A stretch of DNA of 7,232 bases from Candidatus Falkowiibacteriota bacterium. GTDB taxonomy: Bacteria; Patescibacteriota; Patescibacteriia; Patescibacteriales; SZUA-104. The DNA lies in the NCBI GenBank assembly GCA_027020105.1, contig JALUVW010000108.1, positions 1 through 7,232 on the forward strand, written 5' to 3'. The notes below the pieces were generated by a model. The model saw only the letters and a list, made by a program, of their open reading frames with translations, was not told the DNA's origin and made no database searches. This document shows, piece after piece, positions 1 through 6,644 of the stretch. Made by a program: the position numbers and the translations under genes. Each line of letters opens with the position of its first letter. The stretch's first letter is position 1.

Positions 1-969
1 CCCCAAAAAGGAATACGCGCTTGCCCGGAATTTGCGCTTAGAGCTGTCATACGCCAAAAAGAAAAGAGGGTATAGGGGGAAAATAACCAAAGATATGTGA
101 TGGATGTCCGGACGGGTTACGGCCGAAAGCAACAAAAAAAATTGTATAAAAACAAGTCCCCAAACTTTTTTGTTTTTTTGCCGCCGCAGAAGCAGAGCCG
201 TCAGCGACAAGGCGAAAGCGTAAACAAAAAACAAGTCAAAAGGAATTTTGTTTACCGCTCCGTAGTTAAACAAAGGAAAGAGGATTAAGTTTTGATAAAG
301 CGATTGAAGCGGCCACTTTATCGCCAATAAAGACAAAACCGACAAAGCGGACAACAAATAACAGAAAGCCGATTTTAGAATTAAATATTTTTTTTCCTTG
401 AAAAACAAAACGGCGAAAAACAATGATACGGCCGCCAACAAGGCGATCCCTCTCTGTTGCAGGAATAAAATTGAGGCGCCGGCAAGCAGACCGCCGAAAA
501 CAAAATATTTTTTTTCGTAGCCGGAAAGCCCTTCAAGAAAAAAATAAACGGCCCAGACAACAAACAATATATTGAAGGTGTTATGGTTGATAATCGGCCA
601 AAAAACGGAAGAAATCGCGAACGCGAAAGAGGAAATGTACGCGAATTTGCTTTTTACGATGTGGCGGCTTATTTTATACACTCCAACCGAGCTTAAAAAA
701 ACCGTAATGATTCCAGCCAGCTTCGCCGCCGAATAATTTACGCCGAAAATTTTCCAGATCCAAAACACCGCGTAAAATCCGCCCGGAGGGATAAATTCAA
801 AAAAATCAAAATATAAACGTTTTCCGTTTATCAAATTCCACGCCCCTTCCAGTATTACGCCCTCGTCGCTGTCCAAATAATGAGAAGCGCGCAGGAACAA
901 CAACAGCGCGAACACGCTTGCCCAGTAAAGATATTTAAAATCAAGTTTTACGCGCGCCGATTGAAACAT
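1..969 (-). CDS. GT-C/GT39-like integral membrane glycosyltransferase, C-terminus missing
   Basis: This frame is open for 323 codons from an ATG at 969 to the left window edge without a stop, so the C-terminus lies outside. The protein is strongly hydrophobic. A first membrane segment (about residues 13-30) is followed by an acidic DSDEG motif (33-37), then a GKRLYFDFFEFIPPGG loop (about 49-64). This is the arrangement of the first extracytoplasmic loop in PMT/ArnT-type GT-C enzymes, where acidic residues serve catalysis on a lipid-linked sugar donor. Repeated membrane spans follow (for example about 84-98, 110-145, 155-190, 200-220 and 270-310). The start is the only ATG in the open stretch and has no Shine-Dalgarno sequence; no in-frame ATG, GTG or TTG lies between it and the upstream gene. 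It sits 58 bases downstream of another GT-C-like gene and is probably co-transcribed. Substrate and product are unknown. The fold class is fairly secure and the enzyme activity is inferred. Confidence 0.85.
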   Translation of the reverse strand, partial: MFQSARVKLDFKYLYWASVFALLLFLRASHYLDSDEGVILEGAWNLINGKRLYFDFFEFIPPGGFYAVFWIWKIFGVNYSAAKLAGIITVFLSSVGVYKISRHIVKSKFAYISSFAFAISSVFWPIINHNTFNILFVVWAVYFFLEGLSGYEKKYFVFGGLLAGASILFLQQRGIALLAAVSLFFAVLFFKEKKYLILKSAFCYLLSALSVLSLLAIKWPLQSLYQNLILFPLFNYGAVNKIPFDLFFVYAFALSLTALLLRRQKNKKVWGLVFIQFFLLLSAVTRPDIHHISLVIFPLYPLFFLAYDSSKRKFRASAYSFLG

Positions 970-975
970 AAGAAA

Positions 976-990
976 TCGCGGACGCCGCGA
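976..990 (-). promoter_or_regulatory. GC-rich hairpin just upstream of the last GT-C start
   Basis: On the minus strand the sequence reads TCGCGG-CGT-CCGCGA, a perfect 6-bp stem with a 3-base loop. It is followed by TTTCTT and then the ATG at 969. The T-run is too weak for a convincing intrinsic terminator. The hairpin lies in the 58-base gap between the two membrane protein genes and could slow transcription, stabilise an mRNA end, or shield or expose the start. The structure is visible; a function is not. Confidence 0.35.
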
Positions 991-1027
991 GCGAAAGCGT
1001 TGTCGCCAGCGCCGAGAAGGCAGGGTT

Positions 1028-2671
1028 TTACCGTGATTTAACGTAAATAACGGCGGTGTCATCGCCGTAAACCCGCCGCCAATCGTCCGCTTGCTCCAGA
1101 TAGTTTTTGAAGTGGTCGTCGTATCGGTTTATTTTTTCTTCGTCAATCAAAAGAAAATACTTTTCAAACCAGCTTAATTTATAATACTTTTTTTTGCTCG
1201 GAACAAGGATTAAGCCGATATTATATCGCTTGAGTTTGTCCGCCGTTTTTCCTTCGGTGAAAAATTCATTGTATTCCTCCAAAAACGTGCGGCCGGCAAA
1301 CGGCAGCATCGGAAGGCGTCCGTCAATAAACACTTTTCTTTCGGGCAATGTCCACAACAAGTATCCGCCCCAGCCGTATTTGTTGAACAGTTTTAAATCG
1401 TCATATCGCGGATTGCTTTTAAGGAAGGCGACGGCGTCGCGCGGGTACTTGTCCTTGAAGTAAACAAAGGGATCGGCGATAAAATCGGAGCCGATTATCT
1501 TGGACGCCATAATTATCAAAAAAGCGAGTATTATATACGGCTTAACTATAAAAAATTGTTTGCGCCATTTTTTGTCCAGAAAATCGTCATTCGGCAGATT
1601 AAAAAACGACGAGAAAAAACCGACCAAAAACGGAAACGAAACCGCGAACAAAAGCGGGAAATGCCGTTTTGATTTTAAGGCGAGAGCCAGGAACACGATT
1701 GAAACGGCAACATCCCAAAGGGAAATTTTTTTTAAGCTTTTTTTCTTGAAAGCGGCGTACGAATAAACCGTGGCGGCAACCGCGACCAAAGAAAAAAACA
1801 GCAGCTGCCAGTGCTGTATCGGCAGATAGTAAAAAGGAAACCACTCTTGAATGAGCGACAAGTAAGATTTTTCGTTATAATACTCCAAAAAAGAATAAAG
1901 TCTTGTTCCGTAGGGCGTTAACAATGTCGCGGCCGCTCCGGTTAAGGCGAAAAGCGAAAAAATGAATATTTTCTTTATTGCCGGCTTATCCCAAGAAATT
2001 TTTAACGCGCCTCCGCCGCTCTCCGTTGCCGGGAATGTTTTTGACAATAAAAGTTCCGACAATTTGATAAACGCCCAGAAAAACATTACGAAAATTCCGA
2101 TGAGAAATCCGGCGTGGACATTGGCCCAAAAATAAAAAAGAAGCGGCAGCCATAATAATATTTTCCAATTATTGTTTTTTTGGTAATGATACATTATTAG
2201 GAGCAGAATCGCCAAATTCAACAAAGTAATCTCCTGCATACGGACGCCGAAGTGCGGCAAGCCGGCGACCACGCCCAAGGTTTGCAGTAAAATGATAAAA
2301 ATTATTCCGTTTTTTATCCCGAATCCTCCCGCGCGCGGAGCGTATTTTCGCGCTATTAAGTTTAGAATAATAAGGGCGGCCACAACCATCGCGGCGAAAA
2401 AAACATTTAACGCCACATAGCCGAGATTGCGGTAAATCCAATAAGTCGCCGCGTTAATCAGCCATTCATGGTCCACCCATGTTCTTCCGGATAAAGGATA
2501 ATTGTATGTTTCCAGATTCGGCACCGCCTTGTCCGCCAATATTCGCTCCCCTACCCGCAGATGCCACCCCAGGTCGGGATCCATATAGCTCAGCGAATTA
2601 TTCAGTAAAATAAAAAACACGGTCAAATAAAACAGTATCCAAATTACGCGTGAAAATTTAATTATTTTCAT
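1028..2671 (-). CDS. Multi-pass membrane protein of the GT-C-like 'DPDLGWHL' type
   Basis: This is a 547-residue protein with roughly ten membrane segments. After a first span (about 8-28) comes MDPDLGWHLRVGERIL (30-45), then WVDHEWL (65-71), WANVHAGF (182-189), LTPYGTRL (251-258), QEWFP (275-279) and KRHFPLLF (335-342). A soluble-looking tail carries KYGWGGYLLW (431-440) and VFIDGR (447-452). I recognise this set of motifs from a widespread, mostly unnamed family of bacterial membrane proteins related to GT-C glycosyltransferases, in which the first-loop aspartates (D31, D33) would be the catalytic candidates. The ATG at 2671 has an AGGG only two bases upstream, closer than a normal ribosome binding site, and overlaps the TGA of a short open frame covering the glgA spacer (ATGA overlap). 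It lies downstream of glgA and upstream of a second GT-C-like gene, which suggests transfer of sugars to a lipid or surface polymer. Donor and acceptor cannot be read from the sequence. Confidence 0.88.
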   Translation of the reverse strand: MKIIKFSRVIWILFYLTVFFILLNNSLSYMDPDLGWHLRVGERILADKAVPNLETYNYPLSGRTWVDHEWLINAATYWIYRNLGYVALNVFFAAMVVAALIILNLIARKYAPRAGGFGIKNGIIFIILLQTLGVVAGLPHFGVRMQEITLLNLAILLLIMYHYQKNNNWKILLWLPLLFYFWANVHAGFLIGIFVMFFWAFIKLSELLLSKTFPATESGGGALKISWDKPAIKKIFIFSLFALTGAAATLLTPYGTRLYSFLEYYNEKSYLSLIQEWFPFYYLPIQHWQLLFFSLVAVAATVYSYAAFKKKSLKKISLWDVAVSIVFLALALKSKRHFPLLFAVSFPFLVGFFSSFFNLPNDDFLDKKWRKQFFIVKPYIILAFLIIMASKIIGSDFIADPFVYFKDKYPRDAVAFLKSNPRYDDLKLFNKYGWGGYLLWTLPERKVFIDGRLPMLPFAGRTFLEEYNEFFTEGKTADKLKRYNIGLILVPSKKKYYKLSWFEKYFLLIDEEKINRYDDHFKNYLEQADDWRRVYGDDTAVIYVKSR

Positions 2672-2850
2672 ACCCTACAAATTACAAATTTATTATTAAT
2701 TTGCAAATAAAAAATAACGGGGAATATGGCCGCGACGAAATTAAATTTTTTGACGGTTGGCGATAGTTTCACAATATAAATAGTGGCGGCAACCGCGATG
2801 ATATTGAGGCCGGCCCCTCTTTTATTGTCGGGAGAGGGTTTTATATATTT
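2668..2850 (-). pseudogene. Possible GT-C gene remnant or small hydrophobic ORF in the glgA/GT-C spacer
   Basis: The 150-base spacer after glgA is open in one minus-strand frame for 60 codons, counted from a TAA at 2851-2853 inside glgA to a TGA at 2668-2670. There is no ATG; a GTG at 2772 would give a 34-residue peptide. The translation is hydrophobic (IIAVAATIYIVKLSP, then FNFVAAIFPVIFYL). At 2783-2798 it contains gtggcggcaaccgcga, identical to 1770-1785 in the downstream GT-C gene. With flanking bases the match is 21 of 23, and it is in the same codon register (IAVAATIY against VAVAATVY). This could be a decayed copy of a related gene, a real small membrane peptide, or chance in compositionally biased DNA. 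The A/T-rich left part (2672-2715) looks like ordinary spacer. Low confidence. Confidence 0.25.
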
Positions 2851-4282
2851 TTAAGTATTTTTTCGCCGACTTATTCCATGAAAAATCTTTTTTCATTCCG
2901 TTAATCTGCATCCTGCGCCAAAGTTTCGGCTTGTTGTAAAAAACACTAAGCGCCCGCTCCAGCTTATCGCGGAGGGCGAAGCGGTTGAAATCCTTAAAAA
3001 CAAATCCCGTTCCTTTTTTAATTACGCATTCCACGCTTGACATACGGCATTCCGTCACGGTGTCCGCCAGCCCGCCGGTGGCGCGAACAACCGGCACGGC
3101 TCCGTAGCGCATGGCGATCATCTGCCCCAGTCCGCACGGCTCAAAGCGGGACGGCATTAAAAAAATATCGGAAGCGGCGTAAATCCGTTGGGCCAGCCCG
3201 ACATCAAACATAATTTGGGCGCTGAATTTGTTCGGATATTTTTTCGCCAGCGCTTTAAGGTGTTTTTCGTATTTTTTCTGTCCGGTTCCCAGCGCGACGA
3301 ACTGGCAATTCAGGCCGACCAGCCGTTCGGTTATCAATTCCAGTCCCTTTTGCCAAACCAAGCGGGAAACAATTCCGACCAAGGCCGTGTTTTCGTCTGC
3401 CGGCAGGTTTAATTTTTTTTGCAAGTACAGCTTGTTTTCCGTTTTGTCGTTTAATGTTTTTATTGAATAATTCTTTTTAATGAATTTGTCGTTCGCCGGA
3501 TTAAAAAAATCCGTGTCAATGCCGTTTAAAATTCCGTAAAGGTCTTTTTTTCTGCTTTTGATGATGTTGTCCAGTTTGGCGCCATACATTGAGGTGGTGA
3601 TTTCCTTTGAATACGTTTCGCTGACGGTGGTGACGGCGTCGGCGTTCAGAATTCCCTGCGCCATAAAGTTTATGTCTCCGTCGCGCGCGTCTTTCGTCAA
3701 CGTTTTCAAGGAGTTTTTATTCAGATTGCCGGTTTTTAAAACTTCTATTTCCGAATTGCCTTGGTAGTTAATGTTGTGGATGGTGAATACGGTTTTTGTG
3801 TTTTTAAAATAAGGCCGCCTGTCGGCTTTCAGCAAATCCGGAATCAGCGCGGCGTGAAAATCATGGCAATGGATTATGTCCGGCCTAAACTTGATTTTCG
3901 GCAAGATATTGAGGGCGGCCAAAGAAAAAAACAAAAACCGTTCGGCGTTGTTTTTTTTCGCGTAAATTTCTTTCGCGCCGAAATATTTTTTTTGTTCTAT
4001 GAAGTAAACAACAACGGCCGTGTTCGGCAGCTTGCCGCGCCAAACGCTTGTTTTAACCTGCCGGCCGCCGGAAGAGACAAGAATGTTTGAGCGTATTTTT
4101 TTCAGTTTGTGCTTTTTTACGCTTATGGAGCCGTAAAGGGGCATTATCAGTCGGACGTCGCAGCCGAGCTTTGTCAGCGCCGGCGGCAAACTGCCGACCA
4201 CGTCCGCCAACCCCCCCGCTTTCGCGAACGGAGCGATTTCGGCCGCGGCCATTAAAATTTTTATTTTTTGTTTGGTCTTCAT
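2822..4282 (-). CDS. glgA: Glycogen (starch) synthase, GT5 family
   Basis: GlgA transfers glucose from ADP-glucose to the non-reducing end of alpha-1,4-glucan in the cytoplasm. The protein has 486 residues, close to the usual bacterial length of about 480, and is complete. The N-terminal Rossmann half carries KAGGLADVVGSLP (21-33), the family's sugar-nucleotide and acceptor site, then HCHDFHAAL (138-146) and TIHNINYQG (167-175). NGIDTDFFNP (253-262) lies near the linker. The C-terminal half has SRLVWQKG (306-313), with the phosphate-binding R307 and K312, then SRFEPCGLGQ (378-387) with the conserved glutamate E381, and TGGLADTV (402-409). All the expected catalytic landmarks are present, so it should be active. 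The ATG at 4282 places the motif at the normal distance from the N-terminus; the nearest purine run, AAGGG, is 12 bases upstream and is a poor ribosome site. No glgC, glgB or glgP is visible here. Donor specificity (ADP- versus UDP-glucose) is inferred from the family. Confidence 0.96.
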   Translation of the reverse strand: MKTKQKIKILMAAAEIAPFAKAGGLADVVGSLPPALTKLGCDVRLIMPLYGSISVKKHKLKKIRSNILVSSGGRQVKTSVWRGKLPNTAVVVYFIEQKKYFGAKEIYAKKNNAERFLFFSLAALNILPKIKFRPDIIHCHDFHAALIPDLLKADRRPYFKNTKTVFTIHNINYQGNSEIEVLKTGNLNKNSLKTLTKDARDGDINFMAQGILNADAVTTVSETYSKEITTSMYGAKLDNIIKSRKKDLYGILNGIDTDFFNPANDKFIKKNYSIKTLNDKTENKLYLQKKLNLPADENTALVGIVSRLVWQKGLELITERLVGLNCQFVALGTGQKKYEKHLKALAKKYPNKFSAQIMFDVGLAQRIYAASDIFLMPSRFEPCGLGQMIAMRYGAVPVVRATGGLADTVTECRMSSVECVIKKGTGFVFKDFNRFALRDKLERALSVFYNKPKLWRRMQINGMKKDFSWNKSAKKYLKIYKTLSRQ

Positions 4283-4384
4283 ATTTTTTTGACGCCCTTT
4301 CCGCGAACCGATAATTCCGCCGTAAATTCGCTGGCGCCAAGCGATGTTAGCAAGTTCGCGAAACGGTTTGTCCGAACGCGCGAG

Positions 4385-5248
4385 CTACCCGATTATCTTT
4401 TCAATCCCCTTCAGGTACCTTGAATCAATCTTAAAATATTGCCATGAATTCTGCAGCGGAAACCTTCCGCCCTCGTGCAAATGAAAATCAGAGCTGCCGA
4501 TTTCAATAAAGCCCATATCATGCGCCAAATTTTGAATATACATTACGGCGCCGAGAGAATGGTGCGGAGAAAGAACTTCAATGCCGTCAATCCTCATTTT
4601 TCTAAGCCGTTTGACAAATTCAACATTGATATATCCGTATTTTGCCGGATGGTTAAGAACAAGCTGTCCTCCTATTTTTTTCCTTAATTTCAGAATCCTG
4701 TTTATGTCAAGATAGGTTTCGCGCATAATGCCGATTTCTTTATTGCGGAAATAAACTTTAATAATGTCTTCCTCGCGCGGCTTTTTCTTTCCCAATATTT
4801 TTTGCGTTTTGGCGCGGTTATGGCCGTTTGCATAAATGTCGCCGGCTAAACGGTTTATCGGCACGTAGTGATTGTATTTGTCCAATATTTTGTCAACGTT
4901 TATCTTGTATCCGGACGCCGCCAATTTTTTTAAAACGTTTCTTACTCTGCCTCGCCTTCTCTGCTGGCTTTCACGGAGCAGTTTATGCAGTTCCGGATGC
5001 TTGTCGTCGAAATTAAACCAAAGAAGGTTGAATTTAATGTGCTTTAATTTGGCATAAAGTTCTACGCCGGTAATGGGCTTGATATCGCGCTTTCGGCACG
5101 CCCGCCTGAATTCGTCCAGACCGCCGACAGTGTTGTGGTCGGTTAGGGCGGCGATTTTTACGCCATTGGAGGCGAGAAACTCGGCCGCCTCGGTCGGCGT
5201 AAGGTAGCCGTCGGAGTAGGTGGAGTGGATTTGAAGGTCTATTAACAT
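4385..5248 (-). CDS. PHP-domain metal-dependent phosphoesterase with altered metal ligands
   Basis: This 287-residue protein matches the length and layout of stand-alone PHP enzymes of the YciV/RNase AM and 3',5'-nucleotide bisphosphatase type. Motifs in order are DLQIHSTYSDG (4-14), LTDHNTVGG (35-43), GVEL (61-64), VLNHPAKYG (197-205) and GSSDFHLHEG (251-260). Probable ligands present are H8, D13, H38, E63, H200, D254 and H256. Two ligands look replaced. The usual HxH of motif I is QxH (Q6), and the histidine expected 11 residues after the GVE glutamate is N74, in KFNLLWFNFD. A basic helical insert lies at about 90-125. The ATG at 5248 has no Shine-Dalgarno sequence, but it puts motif I at the extreme N-terminus, as is usual. 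The gene follows a kinase gene by 112 bases and precedes glgA by 102. The substrate is unknown: RNA 5' ends, nucleotide bisphosphate or a sugar phosphate are all possible. Confidence 0.88.
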   Translation of the reverse strand: MLIDLQIHSTYSDGYLTPTEAAEFLASNGVKIAALTDHNTVGGLDEFRRACRKRDIKPITGVELYAKLKHIKFNLLWFNFDDKHPELHKLLRESQQRRRGRVRNVLKKLAASGYKINVDKILDKYNHYVPINRLAGDIYANGHNRAKTQKILGKKKPREEDIIKVYFRNKEIGIMRETYLDINRILKLRKKIGGQLVLNHPAKYGYINVEFVKRLRKMRIDGIEVLSPHHSLGAVMYIQNLAHDMGFIEIGSSDFHLHEGGRFPLQNSWQYFKIDSRYLKGIEKIIG

Positions 5249-5265
5249 AAGTGGAAAAATTAAAT

Positions 5266-5334
5266 ATCAAAATGCAAAATGACAATTTAAAATGTTAAAA
5301 TTTTTAACTTTGCGCTGTCGTTTTGCGTTTTGAT
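5266..5334. repeat. Inverted repeat with 19-bp arms in the kinase/PHP spacer
   Basis: The left arm 5266-5284 (atcaaaatgcaaaatgaca) pairs with the right arm 5316-5334 (tgtcgttttgcgttttgat) at 17 of 19 positions. Both exceptions would be G-U pairs in plus-strand RNA but C-A mismatches in the minus-strand (operon) RNA. A smaller palindrome, GTTAAA-ATT-TTTAAC (5294-5308), sits in the loop. The word tttgcgct also occurs twice as a direct repeat (5309-5316 and 5336-5343). Read on the minus strand, the hairpin is followed by ATTTAATTTTT, so it might weaken transcription before the PHP gene. The word pattern resembles A/T-rich spacer repeats that I associate with Parcubacteria-type genomes; that link is from memory. 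Confidence 0.7.
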
Positions 5335-5360
5335 TTTTGCGCTTCGCGTTATATATTTTT

Positions 5361-6392
5361 CTATGTTTCGTTTTTTATCCCTAAATTTTTACCAACCCTC
5401 TGTAACAGCGACTTAGCTCGACTTGGTTCCGGCCCCGATTTTAACAAAAAGAAAGTGGCGGTGCGTATGGCGGTCCAGTTGTAGTAATTGTCAATTCGTT
5501 TTCGCAGATTTTCGTCCGGTTTTATTTTGGCGTTTAACAGATAGTTGTCCAAAAAAATTTTTTTTACCTTTTCCGAATACTTCGGGTCGCCTATTTTGCG
5601 GTCGCACATATATTCAATTTGCTGCAAAAACGAGCCGATGTCGCGGGCAAAATCCGACAAGCAGATGTCCGTAAAATCTATTACGGCGATTTTCTTCTTC
5701 CCCATTTTGATAATGTTTTCCGGATGGGCGTCGCCGTGCGTCAGCCAACGCTCTTCGGTGGAGCTTAAAAATTTTTTTTCATTATTAATCAATGTCTCAT
5801 AAATTTTTTTATAGGTCGTAAAATGTTCCGCGTAGCGCTCCCGGATTTTTTCCAATATATGCTCAACCCCCGGGACAACCGTTTCTATGCGGCTGTTCTC
5901 TTCGTTGAAATTGCGGGCGTTTTTTGTCGGAGTTTTGTGCAGTTTGGCGAACCAGGCGGCGGCCTTGGCCGTTATTGATTCAATTTCCGCGAAATTTTTT
6001 TCGCGGATAAACCGATAAAGATTTCTGCCTTTGGCCCCGCGGTAAAAAGTGCCTCTAAATTCTTCGGAATAAAACAACGGATGGGGTATGGTCAAATAAC
6101 CGTTGCTGAAATTATGTTCCCATAAAAATTTCAGGGCGTCATAAACGTTTTTTCTCGGCTCGCTTGAATGCGCCGAGCAAAATATGGGCAATTCCTTGAT
6201 TTTTCCTTCGCGGGAAACAAAAGAAGTTTTAAACTCAACCACTATGTGATAAGTGCGCCCCCAAATATGTTTTTTATGGGGAATGATTTTGACTTTTTTA
6301 ATGCCGACGAAATCGCCGTACAAGGGCAGCACTTTGTCTTCAAACAACCGCGTAACGAATTTTTCATCAAAGAGATTTAAAACGGGATTCAT
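5361..6392 (-). CDS. APH-family (aminoglycoside phosphotransferase fold) kinase
   Basis: This is a 343-residue cytoplasmic protein of the protein-kinase-like APH/choline kinase superfamily, which moves the gamma-phosphate of ATP to a hydroxyl group of a small molecule. The catalytic loop is LTHGDAHPENII (217-228), with base D221 and metal ligand N226. The metal motif is VIDFTD (237-242), with D239, followed by FARDIGSFL (248-256), typical of the family. The N-terminal lobe (about 30-110) is divergent and I could not place the ATP lysine with confidence; K55 or K64 are candidates. The ATG at 6392 is the first possible start after an in-frame TAA at 6417-6419 and has no Shine-Dalgarno sequence. 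It is the first gene after a clear promoter and leads the run kinase, PHP, glgA, GT-C, GT-C. That company suggests a sugar or sugar-derivative kinase, as known in this fold for maltose and N-acetylhexosamines, rather than drug resistance. The specific substrate is not shown. Confidence 0.88.
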   Translation of the reverse strand: MNPVLNLFDEKFVTRLFEDKVLPLYGDFVGIKKVKIIPHKKHIWGRTYHIVVEFKTSFVSREGKIKELPIFCSAHSSEPRKNVYDALKFLWEHNFSNGYLTIPHPLFYSEEFRGTFYRGAKGRNLYRFIREKNFAEIESITAKAAAWFAKLHKTPTKNARNFNEENSRIETVVPGVEHILEKIRERYAEHFTTYKKIYETLINNEKKFLSSTEERWLTHGDAHPENIIKMGKKKIAVIDFTDICLSDFARDIGSFLQQIEYMCDRKIGDPKYSEKVKKIFLDNYLLNAKIKPDENLRKRIDNYYNWTAIRTATFFLLKSGPEPSRAKSLLQRVGKNLGIKNET

Positions 6393-6459
6393 AAAAATAT
6401 AAACGATTCGCGATAATTAAAGCGATTATGGCGTTTACCGTTTTTTTAACATTGTTTTA

Positions 6460-6488
6460 ATTATAGCGGAAACGGCTTAACAAATCAA
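6460..6488 (-). promoter_or_regulatory. Sigma70-type promoter of the leftward kinase-PHP-glgA-GT-C unit
   Basis: The minus strand carries TTGATT (6488-6483), exactly 17 bases, then a perfect TATAAT (6465-6460). This predicts a transcript start near 6453 and a leader of about 60 bases to the kinase ATG at 6392. The leader contains an ATG at 6452-6450 opening a five-codon frame (MLKKR, then TAA), but no ribosome binding site for the kinase. The match to consensus and the spacing are seen directly; activity is inferred. Confidence 0.7.
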
Positions 6489-6644
6489 TCCGTCGCGAAG
6501 AGAATATTGCCGGCGGCGCGAACGAACGCCGTAAAATCGCCCGCCGCGGCCGCCGGCCGCGAACAGTTTGGTTTCGCGCGAACGGGGAAGCCGGAAGTCA
6601 ATCCGCAAGATTCTTTGTTTTGCTTATTAAAACAGTTGTTTTTG
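6489..6644. other. Gene-free divergent control region with two GC-rich palindromes
   Basis: The stretch between the two outward-facing promoters has no credible gene; the open frames across it are low-complexity and overlap promoter elements. It holds a GC-rich patch with two potential hairpins. CGGCG (6511-6515) pairs with CGCCG (6527-6531). CGCGGCC-GCC-GGCCGCG (6545-6561) has a perfect 7-bp stem and 3-base loop. The word cgcgaac recurs three times (6518-6524, 6558-6564 and about 6585-6591). Neither palindrome is followed by a T-run, so they are not terminators. They could be protein-binding sites for the divergent promoters. Confidence 0.4.

Noticed and set aside
97..288. A 63-codon plus-strand open frame near the left edge, and a 60-codon minus-strand frame at 381-563
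   Set aside because: Both are shadows of the 323-codon GT-C frame, which has coherent membrane segments and the DSDEG motif.
2800..2821. The palindromic gaggggccggcctc sequence after the glgA stop as a terminator
   Set aside because: It has no loop-forming spacer and no T-run on the operon strand, and the next gene follows within 150 bases.
5253..5300. A TTGTCA-like -35 with a weak -10 just before the PHP gene
   Set aside because: The hexamer 17 bases downstream (TAATTT) is a poor -10, and the match falls inside the inverted repeat.
1028..6392. TGA recoded to glycine, as in Gracilibacteria/Absconditabacteria
   Set aside because: None of the four complete genes contains an in-frame TGA, and glycine motifs use GGN codons, so the standard bacterial code fits.
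5361..6392. The APH-fold gene as an antibiotic resistance gene
   Set aside because: Only the general kinase motifs are present. The gene heads a glucan/glycosyltransferase operon without mobile-element signs, so a metabolic kinase is more likely.
6500..6615. A minus-strand open frame of about 38 codons with a possible TTG start in the GC-rich patch
   Set aside because: It has no ribosome binding site, its composition follows the GC-rich palindromes, and it resembles no family I know.
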